Program-made: the position numbers and the translations under genes
In this document: positions 29,014-38,581 of the stretch, one piece after another
Numbering within the stretch: position 1 is the stretch's first letter
How the letters are laid out: each line of letters starts with the position of its first letter
DNA from: Nitrospirota bacterium
Lineage (GTDB): Bacteria > Nitrospirota > Thermodesulfovibrionia > Thermodesulfovibrionales > UBA9159
DNA length: 64,000 nucleotides
Direction of reading: 5' to 3'
Assembly: GCA_021790195.1 (NCBI GenBank)
Contig: JAJYIF010000001.1
Coordinates: forward strand, 124,001 to 188,000
Notes under the pieces: generated by a model
Seen by the model: only the letters and a program-made list of their open reading frames with translations
Told to the model about the DNA's origin: nothing
Databases searched by the model: none

Positions 29014-29292
29014 ATGCTGAAACCCCGGCATACCCGGCAATTCAAGAAGGACATAAAGAAGATTGAGGAGTCGGGCGATAAGGACATGGAGAAGCTTAAG
29101 ACCATCGTACGAAAGCTTGTGGACGGCAAACCGCTTGAAAGCAAATGCCTCGATCATCCACTTGCGGGTAATTTAAGGGGGCATAGGGGCTGTCATATAG
29201 AACCGGATTGGATTTTGCTTTATCGAGCAGACAAAAACAGGCAGGAGATTACCTTTGTCCGCACAGGCAGCCATTCCGATCTGTTTGGATGA
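29014..29292 (+). CDS. yafQ: YafQ-type RelE superfamily mRNA interferase toxin
   Basis: 92 residues. The catalytic residues of E. coli YafQ align: His48 (CLDHPL), His61 and Asp65 (CHIEPDW), His87 (GSHSDLF) and the final Phe. The LAGNLRGHRGCHIEPDWILLY block is highly characteristic. YafQ cuts mRNA on the ribosome after in-frame codons. No frameshift or loss of key residues is seen, so the pair is probably functional. The start is two bases after the antitoxin stop. Confidence 0.94.
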   Translation: MLKPRHTRQFKKDIKKIEESGDKDMEKLKTIVRKLVDGKPLESKCLDHPLAGNLRGHRGCHIEPDWILLYRADKNRQEITFVRTGSHSDLFG

Positions 29293-29395
29293 AAAAATAT
29301 GGGCAAACGAAACGCCTGAAAGCCGCAAAAAGGCACTTGAAATCTCCGCTCATCTCCTGTACTTCCGGCGACAGCAGTTCCAGCCCTTTCTGATT

Positions 29396-32300
29396 TCAAG
29401 CGGCATCTTTCCCGAACTTGCCGTACCTGAGCGCCAGGGAGGGCAATACGAGAAGGTTCAAGGCCGTCGATGAGATAAGACCGCCGAGGATAACGATAGC
29501 CATAGGGCCTTCTATCTCCCTGCCTGCGGTGCCGCTGCCGATGGCAAGGGGAAGCAAGCCGAAGGCTGTGACAAGCGCTGTCATGAGGATCGGCACGAGC
29601 CTTTCCGATGCCCCCCGCAGGACAGCCTCCGACCCCCACGGTATTCCTTCGACAGAGACAAGGTGTTCATAATGCGAGATGAGCATTATGGAATTGCGGA
29701 GGGTGATCCCGAAGATAGTGACAAAGCCCACCATCGACCCGAGAGACAGCACTCCCCCGGAGGCCAGCGCTACGAGCACTCCGCCCACAAGGGCAAAGGG
29801 CAGGTTCAAAAGAACGAGGAGCACATTGCGATGATTACGCAGAACAACCGACAGGAGCAGGATTATGCCGACACCCGCAAGAAGGGAGCGCAACATCAGG
29901 TCTCTTCCGGATTTTGTCGCTGCCTCTTCGGCCCCGGCAAACTCGAAATAAGTGCCGGCAGGGAAAGCGACAGTGTCCCTTATCTTCTTCCTGGCGTCGG
30001 AAACAAAAGAGCCCACTGCGCGGTTTGTCACATTACAGGTCACCGTCTGGACCCGTCTTGCGTCATTGTGGAGGATTACGTACCGGCCGGATGTCTCATA
30101 GATGTCCGCAAGGTCCTGAAGACTGACGTACGCGCCGGCAGGACTTCGAAGGGACAATCCGCTGAGGTCAGAAATGCTGTTCCGGTCATGCGGGTTGAGA
30201 ATTACCGAAACATCGAAGACCCTGTCCCCGTCATAGACCCGCCCCACAACATCGCCCTGATATGCCGTGCGGACGGCGTCGAGCACGCCGATACTGTTGA
30301 ATCCCCAGCGGGCAAGGGCATCTTTTCTGAGCTTGACCACTGCCTGCGGGGCCCCTGACACAGACTGCACCTGCACCGCCGAAGCCCCGGGGACGGCAGC
30401 GAGGGCGCCTGCGACCTCCCGTCCCACACGGTCCAGCGTGTCGAGATCATTGCCGAAGATATTGACCGCCACCGAGGCGGTATAGCCTGAAATGGTCTCC
30501 TCGATGCGTTCCGCAAGGAATGTCTTTATGGAATAAGTCACCCCGGGAAATTGCTCCATGACTTTGCGGACCTGGGCAGGTGAAAATACTGTCTGTCCCC
30601 CGGAGGACGGCTTGAGATTCACATCGATCTCGGTGGAGCCGATCCCCCTTGTAGATGCCCCTTCTTCGGCGTTTCCCGTCTTCTGGGAAACGATGCGGAC
30701 AAACGGCAGTTTGAGAAGCTCTAGGGTCACCTGGCGGCTTACCCGCAGGGATTCCCCGAGCGACGTCCCCGGGATCATCGTCACATGGACGATAAAGTCT
30801 CCCTCACGGAACTGGGGCAGGAACTCGCTTCTGAGAAAAGGGACGGACGCCAGACCGACAAGGACAAAGACAATGACAGAGACCGCCACAATGCGCGGGT
30901 GATTCTCGATCCTCAGAAGGAGCGATTCATAACCCTGCCGCAGCCGCCCCACCAACGGCTGCTCCTTCTCCGCCTTTTCGTCGCGTCCGAGGAGGATCAG
31001 GCAAAGCGCGGGTGTGACCGTCAGCGCCACGCACAAAGAACCGAGGATGGCCAGTACGTAGGCGACTCCTAGCGGAGAAAAGATCCTTCCCGCCAGTCCG
31101 GACATGGTCAGCACCGGAAGAAAAACCAGTATCACGGAAAACGTAGCGTATACCACGGCGCCCCTGACTTCCATCGACGCGTCGAGCGCTACCCGCAGGA
31201 CCGGACGCGGGGAGTCAGAGCGACGGTTCTCGCGGAGGCGCCGCAAAATATTCTCTGTGTCGATTACCGCGTCATCCACAACTTCCCCGACGGCGATCGC
31301 AAGCCCTCCCATTGTCATAGTATTGAGGCTGAACCCGAGATGTTCGAGGATCGTAATAGCGGCCAACAGGGAGAGCGGGATCGCTGTGCAGGACACTGCC
31401 GCGGCCCGGAGGTTGTATAGGAAAAGAAACAGGATTATTATGACGAGGACCGCTCCTATCGCAAGCGACGTTTCCACATTTCTCAGGGCCGTATGGATAA
31501 AATCGGCCGGGCGGAAGAGGTCCGGATAAATCTCAATGCCTTGTTTGTCAAGCGCCGGCCGGAGCTCTTTCACCGCCTCATCGAGATTGCGTGTGACCTC
31601 AAGCGTATTGCTCCCATACTGGGCCGTAATGAGCAAGACCACAGCCTGGCGCCCGTTGATAGCTCCTGCGCCGATAGGGGGAGGAGGGGCCGTGGTCACT
31701 TCCGCCACGTCTCTCAGAGTGACGTTCCCTCCGTCGCGGTGGACGAGGACAGTGCGCGAGAGCTCTTCCGGGGTCAGAGATTGCCCTTCTGTCTGAAGAC
31801 CGATGCGTTGGTTCTCGGTATCGATGAAGCCCGCGCCCCTTACTCCGGTTGCCTTGCGGGCGGCCGCCAGGACGTCCTCTATCGACAGGTTATACTTGAT
31901 CAGGTCGCCGGGCCTCACCTGGACCTGCAGCTGCCTCACCTCGCCCCCGTAAACCTGGACCTGGGCGACGCCACGGGAAGCCAGAAGACGCGGCTTCACG
32001 GTCCAGTCGGCGACGGTCCTCAGGTCCATCAACGAGAGCCTCGTCGAGGCCAGCCCCATCTGCATTACGGTGCTTGTCGAGGAGGTGAGCGGCGTCATGA
32101 AGGGCACGACGCCCTCGGGCAGTTGTCCCGCCAATGATGAAAGGCCCTCAGCGACCATCTGCCGGGCAAGATAAATGTCGCTGTTGGGGCGAAACCTGAC
32201 GGTTATTGCCGATAGCCCCTGGAAGGATTTCGATTGAAGAGATTCAATGCCCTGCACGCTCAGGATAGCGTTCTCGATCGGCTTTGTGACTAGCAGCTCC

Positions 32301-32503
32301 ACCTGTTCCGGAGAAAAGCCCGGGGCGCCCGCTCTGATAGAGACCTGTGGCGGGGCGAACTCCGGAAACACGTCGTACTTCGCATTTGAGAGTGTATAGA
32401 TGCCGTACACCAGGAACATGGTTGCCAATGCGATGATGACTCCCTTGAATCGCAGCGAGAAGAGGACGACGGCGCTCAATATCCCCCTTTTCACATCGTT
32501 CAT
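29396..32503 (-). CDS. Heavy-metal efflux RND pump, CusA/CzcA family
   Basis: 1035 residues, full length. The N-terminal region has the HME pattern (SNAKYDVFPEFAPPQVSIRA, PGFSPEQVELLVTKPIENAI). TM4 contains the acidic residues GEVVDDAVIDTENILRRL, where the family has D...D...E; the order differs from CzcA and CusA, so the metal cannot be assigned (Cu/Ag or divalent cations). Typical HME segments SQKTGNAEEGASTRGIGSTE and GYTASVAVNIFGNDLDTLDR are present. The gene is third of a CBA-order operon, three bases after the adaptor. Its 3' end converges with the YafQ gene. Confidence 0.92.
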   Translation of the reverse strand: MNDVKRGILSAVVLFSLRFKGVIIALATMFLVYGIYTLSNAKYDVFPEFAPPQVSIRAGAPGFSPEQVELLVTKPIENAILSVQGIESLQSKSFQGLSAITVRFRPNSDIYLARQMVAEGLSSLAGQLPEGVVPFMTPLTSSTSTVMQMGLASTRLSLMDLRTVADWTVKPRLLASRGVAQVQVYGGEVRQLQVQVRPGDLIKYNLSIEDVLAAARKATGVRGAGFIDTENQRIGLQTEGQSLTPEELSRTVLVHRDGGNVTLRDVAEVTTAPPPPIGAGAINGRQAVVLLITAQYGSNTLEVTRNLDEAVKELRPALDKQGIEIYPDLFRPADFIHTALRNVETSLAIGAVLVIIILFLFLYNLRAAAVSCTAIPLSLLAAITILEHLGFSLNTMTMGGLAIAVGEVVDDAVIDTENILRRLRENRRSDSPRPVLRVALDASMEVRGAVVYATFSVILVFLPVLTMSGLAGRIFSPLGVAYVLAILGSLCVALTVTPALCLILLGRDEKAEKEQPLVGRLRQGYESLLLRIENHPRIVAVSVIVFVLVGLASVPFLRSEFLPQFREGDFIVHVTMIPGTSLGESLRVSRQVTLELLKLPFVRIVSQKTGNAEEGASTRGIGSTEIDVNLKPSSGGQTVFSPAQVRKVMEQFPGVTYSIKTFLAERIEETISGYTASVAVNIFGNDLDTLDRVGREVAGALAAVPGASAVQVQSVSGAPQAVVKLRKDALARWGFNSIGVLDAVRTAYQGDVVGRVYDGDRVFDVSVILNPHDRNSISDLSGLSLRSPAGAYVSLQDLADIYETSGRYVILHNDARRVQTVTCNVTNRAVGSFVSDARKKIRDTVAFPAGTYFEFAGAEEAATKSGRDLMLRSLLAGVGIILLLSVVLRNHRNVLLVLLNLPFALVGGVLVALASGGVLSLGSMVGFVTIFGITLRNSIMLISHYEHLVSVEGIPWGSEAVLRGASERLVPILMTALVTAFGLLPLAIGSGTAGREIEGPMAIVILGGLISSTALNLLVLPSLALRYGKFGKDAA

Positions 32504-32505
32504 CG

Positions 32506-33525
32506 CTAATCCTCTTCTTCATGCCGGCCCGGCAGGGATTCCATCGAGAGGAGAGTCTGAGCTCCCTTCACCACAATGAGTTCTCCGGCCGTGAACCCTC
32601 TGACTACAAGGTATCCGTCCTTTAGCGGATACTCCGTGGGAACAGGGCGGCGCACAAAACGGGTTTCGGATTCCTGAACATAGGCCCATGCCTGCCCGTT
32701 CCGCCGGACGATGGCCGAAGACGGCACAGAAACACCCTTAATTCCGGGACCGGCGGCCAAGCGCGCCTCGATGCTCATCCCGGGGACAAGACGTGTCCTG
32801 TTCGAAGAGCTGAGATATATGAAGCTTTCCCCCTGTATATGCGGATCGGTCGACAGTGCCCTCGTAACAAACCTCGCCTGCAGAGGTTTCCCTCCCGGCG
32901 GCTCGATCCCGATTTCCCGGGGGGCCTGAGAGACATGCACGCCTGGAGGAAGGGTGACACTGACCAGAGCGTCCCCGCCATCGATCAAACGGCTGAACTC
33001 TGACGAGCCTTTGAAGATCCTCTCCGAGAGGGCCTTACCCCACTGCGCCGAAGCGGACTGTTTGATGGTTTGGAGCCTTCCTTCTGCTGCGTATACATCA
33101 GCTTCACTCGAAGTCAGCGCCGCGCGTGCCGCCTGCAAGGCCTTATCCGAAACATTGCGGTTGTCCTCATTCAGCTTCCTCAGTCTTTCGTATTCCTTAC
33201 GGGAGGCGTCGAGCACGGCCCCGGCCTTTTCAGAAGAAGACTGCGCTGCCAGGTAGCTGTTTCTGATATCTATCAAGGCATCGGGCCGAAGCACGGCCCC
33301 GTACGACTGAAACTCCTGCCGGTAGAAAACATCCTTGAGGCGTTCGACGACAAGACCTGATTTTTCCTGCTCGGACTCATTGAGTGTAAGGACGGCCTCA
33401 CCATGCCGTATTATTGCCTTAGCCGAAGTTTTCGGCCTGACCTTTTCCTCTTCGCCCTTCTTGCAGCCCGGCAAGAAAAACAGAGGGACCGTGATAAGGA
33501 GCAAAATAACCAACATGATTTTCAC
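32506..33525 (-). CDS. Metal RND efflux periplasmic adaptor (CusB/CzcB-like lipoprotein)
   Basis: About 339 residues from GTG 33525 (MKIMLVILLLITVP...FLPGC), where a lipobox cysteine follows. ATG 33516 is the alternative; the frame continues upstream through a low-complexity repeat and into the CusC gene, which I reject as coding. The helical hairpin (about 95-155) and barrel segments (VSVTLPPGVHVSQAPREIGI; RLVPGMSIEARLAAGPGIKG; ELIVVKGAQTLLS) are those of RND adaptors. No His/Met-rich N-terminal metal domain is seen. It lies between the channel and pump genes. Confidence 0.88.
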   Translation of the reverse strand: MKIMLVILLLITVPLFFLPGCKKGEEEKVRPKTSAKAIIRHGEAVLTLNESEQEKSGLVVERLKDVFYRQEFQSYGAVLRPDALIDIRNSYLAAQSSSEKAGAVLDASRKEYERLRKLNEDNRNVSDKALQAARAALTSSEADVYAAEGRLQTIKQSASAQWGKALSERIFKGSSEFSRLIDGGDALVSVTLPPGVHVSQAPREIGIEPPGGKPLQARFVTRALSTDPHIQGESFIYLSSSNRTRLVPGMSIEARLAAGPGIKGVSVPSSAIVRRNGQAWAYVQESETRFVRRPVPTEYPLKDGYLVVRGFTAGELIVVKGAQTLLSMESLPGRHEEED

Positions 33526-33575
33526 TGCTGAGGCCGCGGACAAAGACAGCCCTGAATTTCTTGAGGAATAGTTTC

Positions 33576-33606
33576 CTATCTCTGCGTATCTGTGCCTCTG
33601 TGGTTT
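33576..33606. repeat. Short-period degenerate repeat (CTCTGTG type)
   Basis: Words TCTCTGCG, TATCTGTG, CCTCTGTGG follow each other on the plus strand, just upstream of the adaptor gene start (minus strand). It is the same family as the tract at 277-304. Confidence 0.5.
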
Positions 33607-33637
33607 CACGTTTATTCTCCTCTTAATGGCTGCTACG

Positions 33638-35032
33638 CTACCTCGTCTTCTCCGATAACGTCGCAGGCGCCGGCCCCACGGGAAAAAGCGGCCTGCGAAC
33701 TGCGTCCTCGAGTGCGCCAAGACCCTCCTGGGCTGATATGAAGGAGTCGAAGCGTGAGATCTCCGAGGCGGAGAATTCCAATCCTGCCTCTTCAAGCGCA
33801 AGGCGGTCCGACTCCCCCATATCGAATCTGCGCTGAATTAACTGAAGGCGGCTTCTTTCCGCTGACACAAGAGAATCGGCGACCTTCAGTCTTTTCAGAG
33901 TTTCGTCGTATGCGACCCCAGCCTTATCTATCTCTTCGATAACGCTGGCCTGCAGGGCCGCGAACTTTGATGCCGATTCTTTCCTGCGGGCCTCCGCCTC
34001 TTCGATTGGACCCTCGTTTCTGTTGAAGACCGGAAGCCCGACTGTGAGGCCGAGTGACCACTTATTGTCTCCCTGGTCCCATTCGTAGCCGGGGCCGAGA
34101 TGAATGTCGGGATATTGTTTGGCTATTTCAAGCTGGAGGGCAGACTGGGAGGCATCGTATTCCGAGAGAGCAGCCAGTATGTCCGGCCGGCCTGACAATG
34201 CCTGCCTCCTGATGTCCTTCAGGTCTGCGACCTCAATGACCTTGTCAAAGGAATCGAAGGAGATCCGGATTCCCTCAAGCGCCCTTGCCGGCACTCCAAG
34301 CGCACCAGCCAGAGATACCCGCGCCTCTGCTATTTGTTTTTGCGTCCCGGCAAGGAGAAGGCGGGTTTTATTAACATCAAGCTCGGACTGGGACTCTTCG
34401 AAGCTGGAAGACTCCCCCACCGCCGCTCTCTGTCTGAAGATGCCGGCTATCCTCAGCCGGACAGCAAGCTGCTCCTTTAAGAACTTCTCCATGTCCATGA
34501 CGGAATAAAGGGCCAAAAGGTCCTTCCTGAGACGACTCCGCACCTGCCAGGCAGCCTCGGCCACATTCAGCCGGGCAGCCTCCGACAGATGCTCGGCCTT
34601 TTGAATGCGATATCCTCTCTTTCCAGCTGTCTCAATGGGGATATCCAGCGACATGCCGGCAGTCCAGGGAGAGAGGGTCCCGCCACCGGTTGCAGAATGG
34701 TGCTGGCCCAGAAATGACACGGATGGATTGGGACGTCCTCCCGCGGTTATGATCCCGGCCCTGGCTACACCCCAACCGGCGCGGGCCACATCCATCTCGG
34801 GATTGTAATAGAGAGCGGCCATCGCCAGCGTCTCGAAATCCCATCTGTCCGGAGGCCACGGCTCGAATTTCTTATCGAGACCGGTCTCCAGGAATTGCCT
34901 GAGTCCGCCGCCCTCAAGAGTGCGCGCCTCGAAATCCGATGCCGTCCGAGACGGCGATAAGGGCCTGGATTGAAAGGTCGCGCACCCGCAGATAAGTGCA
35001 AATATGATGAGAGTGAAGACATGTTTCGCCAT
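33638..35032 (-). CDS. TolC/CusC-like outer-membrane efflux lipoprotein
   Basis: 464 residues. Signal peptide MAKHVFTLIIFALICGC ends in a lipobox. Two OEP repeats follow, with YNPEMDVARAGWGVARAGII and ERSRLQLIQRRFDMGESDRL as recognisable coiled-coil and hinge parts. The highly conserved NPxMxxAR/DxxxAxA region suits the CzcC/CusC branch. It is the first gene of the metal pump operon and ends 112 bases before the adaptor, with the degenerate repeat in that gap. A 16-pair hairpin separates it from the upstream protease gene. Confidence 0.9.
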   Translation of the reverse strand: MAKHVFTLIIFALICGCATFQSRPLSPSRTASDFEARTLEGGGLRQFLETGLDKKFEPWPPDRWDFETLAMAALYYNPEMDVARAGWGVARAGIITAGGRPNPSVSFLGQHHSATGGGTLSPWTAGMSLDIPIETAGKRGYRIQKAEHLSEAARLNVAEAAWQVRSRLRKDLLALYSVMDMEKFLKEQLAVRLRIAGIFRQRAAVGESSSFEESQSELDVNKTRLLLAGTQKQIAEARVSLAGALGVPARALEGIRISFDSFDKVIEVADLKDIRRQALSGRPDILAALSEYDASQSALQLEIAKQYPDIHLGPGYEWDQGDNKWSLGLTVGLPVFNRNEGPIEEAEARRKESASKFAALQASVIEEIDKAGVAYDETLKRLKVADSLVSAERSRLQLIQRRFDMGESDRLALEEAGLEFSASEISRFDSFISAQEGLGALEDAVRRPLFPVGPAPATLSEKTR

Positions 35033-35044
35033 CGTCCTGATGAA

Positions 35045-35084
35045 AGGGAGGGAAGGATTATGATGCTTTAATCCTTCCCTCCCT
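35045..35084 (-). terminator. Perfect 16-bp hairpin behind the Do protease gene
   Basis: Arms AGGGAGGGAAGGATTA (35045-35060) and the exact complement (35069-35084) flank an eight-base loop. On the minus strand only a short TT follows, so termination may be partial. It sits 5 bases after the stop of the protease gene and 13 bases before the channel gene start. Confidence 0.65.
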
Positions 35085-35088
35085 CATT

Positions 35089-36555
35089 CTATTGCCCGCT
35101 CTCCGTCTGCTTTATAGTGACGTAAATGTGTCCGCCATTCCTGTATAGCAGGAGGAGGACAGTATCCGAAGGTCCTATTTTTGAGACAGTGCTCTCATAG
35201 TCCTTTAACCCCTTTATTGGTTTTCGGTCTATTTCCTCTATCACATCATTCTTTGAAACGAGACCGTACGAAGGACTTTCCTCGGTGACATGTACCACAA
35301 GGACGCCTTCCACGTCCGCGGGGATATTCAGGGCCGCCCTCAGATCCGGCGTAAGCTCCTGGACCTGGACCCCTTTCAAGACATTATCGTGCTCGACTTT
35401 GGCGACCATCTTCTTATGCGGGAATTCTCCCACGGTTACGGAAAGCGTTTCCTCCTTGCCGTGTCTGATCACTTTTGCCTGCACAGTTTTCCCCGGCGCG
35501 GTATTGGCCACCATGTTCCTCAGACCGGTCGTGTCCTCCACTGGCTTTCCATCAAATTCAATAATCACGTCTCCCCGTTTCAGTCCTGACTTTGAGGCAG
35601 GGCCGTCCTTCATAACGTCCGTAATGAGGGCGCCTTTTGTCGTCTTCGCTCCGAAGGACTTCGCGAGTCCCGGACTAAGGTTCTGTATAGTCACACCGAG
35701 CCAGCCGCGGATGACCTTGCCGTACTTGATGATACTCTGCGCCACCGAATTCGCAAGGTCTGAGGGAATCGCAAACCCGATACCCATGTATCCGCCGCTC
35801 GTAGAGAATATCGCCGAATTTATGCCCACCAGCTCGCCGCTTGCATTGACGAGCGCCCCTCCGGAATTGCCCGGGTTGATCGCCGCGTCGGTCTGTATAA
35901 AGTCCTCATAGGCCGATATTCCGATATTTGCCCTCCCCACGGCGCTGACAATGCCCATAGTGACTGTATGGCTCAGACCGAAGGGATTTCCTATCGCAAG
36001 AACAATGTCGCCTGTCTTGAGTTTTGCCGAATCCCCCATCTTGATTGCGGGCAGGTCGGTAGCGTCAATCTTGACCACGGCGATGTCCGTCTGGGGATCA
36101 TCGCCCACTACTTTTCCCTTGAATTCCCTCTTGTCGAAGAGTATGACCTTTATCTCCTCGGCGTCCTTGATCACGTGGTAATTGGTCAGAATATAACCGT
36201 CTTTAGATACGATCACCCCGGAACCGAGCGCCGAGGACTTGAACTTCTTCGGGATGCCGGGATGGTCGAATTGGTCGCCGAAAAACTTCTTGAAGAAGGG
36301 GTTATTGAAGAAATCCCCGGAAGGATGCTCCTTCATCGTAATCATGGTAGTTGTGGAGATGTTCACGACCGAGGGACTTGACGCAGTCGCAACCTCCGAG
36401 AGGTAATTGCTCATCTTGTTGAGGAAATCCTTTGCCTCCGGCGAGATCTCTTTGGCAAAGGCCGTCTCCTGAACCAGTGACAGAGAGACCAGGAGACAGA
36501 CGAAAAACATAAGAAATATCTTTAGCCCATTCTTTCTGATAACAGCGGTTTCCAT
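35089..36555 (-). CDS. Do/HtrA-type periplasmic serine protease with two PDZ domains
   Basis: 488 residues with an N-terminal signal or membrane segment (about 11-33). The trypsin fold has the catalytic triad His127 (TNYHVIK), Asp157 (QTDIAVVKI) and Ser231 (NPGNSGGAL). PDZ domains span about 270-370 (GWLGVTIQNLSPGLAKSFGA) and 385-485 (EEIDRKPIKGLKDYESTVSK). DegP/DegQ proteins degrade or refold misfolded envelope proteins. The gene lies 34 bases downstream of the monohaem cytochrome gene, and a second Do protease is on the other side of that. Confidence 0.94.
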   Translation of the reverse strand: METAVIRKNGLKIFLMFFVCLLVSLSLVQETAFAKEISPEAKDFLNKMSNYLSEVATASSPSVVNISTTTMITMKEHPSGDFFNNPFFKKFFGDQFDHPGIPKKFKSSALGSGVIVSKDGYILTNYHVIKDAEEIKVILFDKREFKGKVVGDDPQTDIAVVKIDATDLPAIKMGDSAKLKTGDIVLAIGNPFGLSHTVTMGIVSAVGRANIGISAYEDFIQTDAAINPGNSGGALVNASGELVGINSAIFSTSGGYMGIGFAIPSDLANSVAQSIIKYGKVIRGWLGVTIQNLSPGLAKSFGAKTTKGALITDVMKDGPASKSGLKRGDVIIEFDGKPVEDTTGLRNMVANTAPGKTVQAKVIRHGKEETLSVTVGEFPHKKMVAKVEHDNVLKGVQVQELTPDLRAALNIPADVEGVLVVHVTEESPSYGLVSKNDVIEEIDRKPIKGLKDYESTVSKIGPSDTVLLLLYRNGGHIYVTIKQTESGQ

Positions 36556-36589
36556 TGCAATTCTCCTTTAACGCCGCGGCGCGGGGCGA

Positions 36590-36922
36590 TTACTTGAAAG
36601 TCTTCAGTATGTATTCGGCGATCGCCTTCGCGTCCTTTTCGGAGATGACGTTCTTGCCGAATTTTACCATGCCCGGTCCGGGGTTCCTCATTAATTTAAT
36701 GATGTCTCCTTCCGTCTTGACGTTATTCGCCTCCCGGTCCTTCGGGTTGAGCGTCTTGGTGACCGTGACAACGTTCCCTCCGTTCGGATGACATTTGCTG
36801 CAGTGTTTCATGAACAGCTTTTCCCCGAGGCCCTGCTTCGCAGCCCCCTTTGCCGGAACCCCGGTTACCGCAAGAAGACATACTGCCGTCAAGACAAGAA
36901 GTATCAACGCTGACCTTTTCAT
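36590..36922 (-). CDS. Small monohaem c-type cytochrome (class I)
   Basis: 110 residues with GGAGAATGC before the ATG and a signal peptide ending near GVPAKGA. One CSKCH (Cys41-His45) binds haem; the C-terminal methionine ligand may be the Met of NPGPGMVKFG. The C-terminal helix DAKAIAEYILKTFK is typical of class I cytochromes. It is a likely soluble periplasmic electron carrier. Its position between two Do proteases in one operon is unusual. Confidence 0.9.
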   Translation of the reverse strand: MKRSALILLVLTAVCLLAVTGVPAKGAAKQGLGEKLFMKHCSKCHPNGGNVVTVTKTLNPKDREANNVKTEGDIIKLMRNPGPGMVKFGKNVISEKDAKAIAEYILKTFK

Positions 36923-36936
36923 GCATTCTCCTTCAT

Positions 36937-38370
36937 TTAAGACGTTTTAACTGTGATATAAAAGCTCTGGCCGCCTCTCTTTATGAGAAAGAGGACCGGC
37001 TTGCCCTTTCCGGTTTTTTGTATTGCAGAGTCATAACCATTGATGTCCCTTACGGGCGCACGGTTGACCTCCCTTATGACATCGCCGACCTTTATCCCGG
37101 CATCGTCGGCAGGACTGCCGGGCCGCACCTCGACGACAACCACGCCGCTCCTGTCCCTCAACTGAAGCTCGCTCATGATCTGAGGAGTAATACTCTGGAC
37201 GGTCAGGCCGAGCCCTTCGGGAAGCGCCCTAGATGAAGTCGGGATTTTACCTGACGGCATCTCGGCTATTGTGATATTGAAGGTCAGCTCCTTTGAGTCG
37301 CGGACCACCTTCACCGCGACCGTCTTTCCGACCTGGGTTTCAGCAACCTCAAAAGGAAGGTCTCCAACCTTCTTTATGTCCTTTCCGTCAAAAGAGACGA
37401 TCACGTCACCGCGCTTTATGCCCGCCTTGTCCGAGGGTCCGCCGGGCACCACATCTGAGACGAGCGCCCCTTTCGCCTCTTTCAGCCCGAGCGCCTTTGC
37501 TAACTCCGGCGTTATGCTCTGGATGGACACCCCTATCCACCCCCTTATTACCTTCCCTTTCTCCCTCAGCTGGGGTATGATCTTCTTCGCCATATTGCTG
37601 GGGATCGCAAAGCCGATACCCTGTCCCGAAGGGATGATGGCTGTGTTTATGCCGATCACCTCCCCGCTCATGTTTATCAGCGGACCGCCGCTGTTGCCCG
37701 GGTTAATCGGGGCGTCCGTTTGTAGAAAATTGTCATAGGGCCCCGACCCGATGACGCGGCCCGTTGCGCTGATTATGCCTTGTGTGACAGTTTCCTCAAG
37801 TCCGAAAGGGTTGCCGATTGCCAGCACCCAGTCTCCTACCCTCTGCTGGTCGGAATCTCCGAGGGTAAGGGCGGGCAGGTCCTTAAAGAATGATGAGATC
37901 TTGATGAGGGCCAGGTCGGTCTTGGGGTCCCTTCCTATGACCTTTGCCTCATATTCCCTGCCGTCGGCGAGCTTGACCTTTATCTGGTCCGCGCCGTCGA
38001 CTACATGGTTATTGGTAATGATGTATCCGTCCTTGTCGATTATGAACCCCGACCCTAGGCTCTGCTTCTTCAACTCCTGGTCCGGTATCTCGCCAAAGAA
38101 CCTGTGGAAGAAATCCCCGAAGGGGCCTCCCTCTCCAGGCCCGAAGAAATGCCTGAAGGGACTGCCAGGCACTTTAACTATCGAGGTAGAGCTGATGTTC
38201 ACAACAGCAGGCTTCGTTTTTGCCACTAGGTCGGCGAAGGACTTCGGCAAGCCCACGACCGTATATTCCCCCCCCATCTTTCCGCAGCCCGACTGAAGGG
38301 TAATGAAACCCAGAAGGAGAACCGAAAAAAGGATGAAAGAAGCCGCATAGAGAGTCCCTCGAATCTTCAT
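36937..38370 (-). CDS. Do/HtrA-type serine protease, probable lipoprotein, two PDZ domains
   Basis: 477 residues preceded by GGAGGTGTTAG. The N-terminal segment ends in FITLQSGC, which could be a lipobox. Triad: His122 (TNNHVVD), Asp152 (PKTDLALIK) and Ser227 (NPGNSGGPL). PDZ domains follow (GWIGVSIQSITPELAKALGL; VVVEVRPGSPADDAGIKVGD). It shares the family with the product of 35089-36555 but has a different N-terminus, so the pair may act at different membranes. First gene of a three-gene minus-strand operon. Confidence 0.94.
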   Translation of the reverse strand: MKIRGTLYAASFILFSVLLLGFITLQSGCGKMGGEYTVVGLPKSFADLVAKTKPAVVNISSTSIVKVPGSPFRHFFGPGEGGPFGDFFHRFFGEIPDQELKKQSLGSGFIIDKDGYIITNNHVVDGADQIKVKLADGREYEAKVIGRDPKTDLALIKISSFFKDLPALTLGDSDQQRVGDWVLAIGNPFGLEETVTQGIISATGRVIGSGPYDNFLQTDAPINPGNSGGPLINMSGEVIGINTAIIPSGQGIGFAIPSNMAKKIIPQLREKGKVIRGWIGVSIQSITPELAKALGLKEAKGALVSDVVPGGPSDKAGIKRGDVIVSFDGKDIKKVGDLPFEVAETQVGKTVAVKVVRDSKELTFNITIAEMPSGKIPTSSRALPEGLGLTVQSITPQIMSELQLRDRSGVVVVEVRPGSPADDAGIKVGDVIREVNRAPVRDINGYDSAIQKTGKGKPVLFLIKRGGQSFYITVKTS

Positions 38371-38581
38371 CTAACACCTCCTTAGTAATATTTAAAGGTG
38401 GAAACGACTCGTTGTTTCCTTTATAAGGTCCCTGAATAAAGAAAGCCTTACGGGGACTTTTAAGCGATATCCTTTATCAAATAGTATCTCTTTGTCCGTA
38501 GTTGTCAAGATGGAGATATTATCCGGTGACTGTAAAGAACCTCTTTTCGGTGGTACACTTTGAATAAAGGAGGACAATAAG

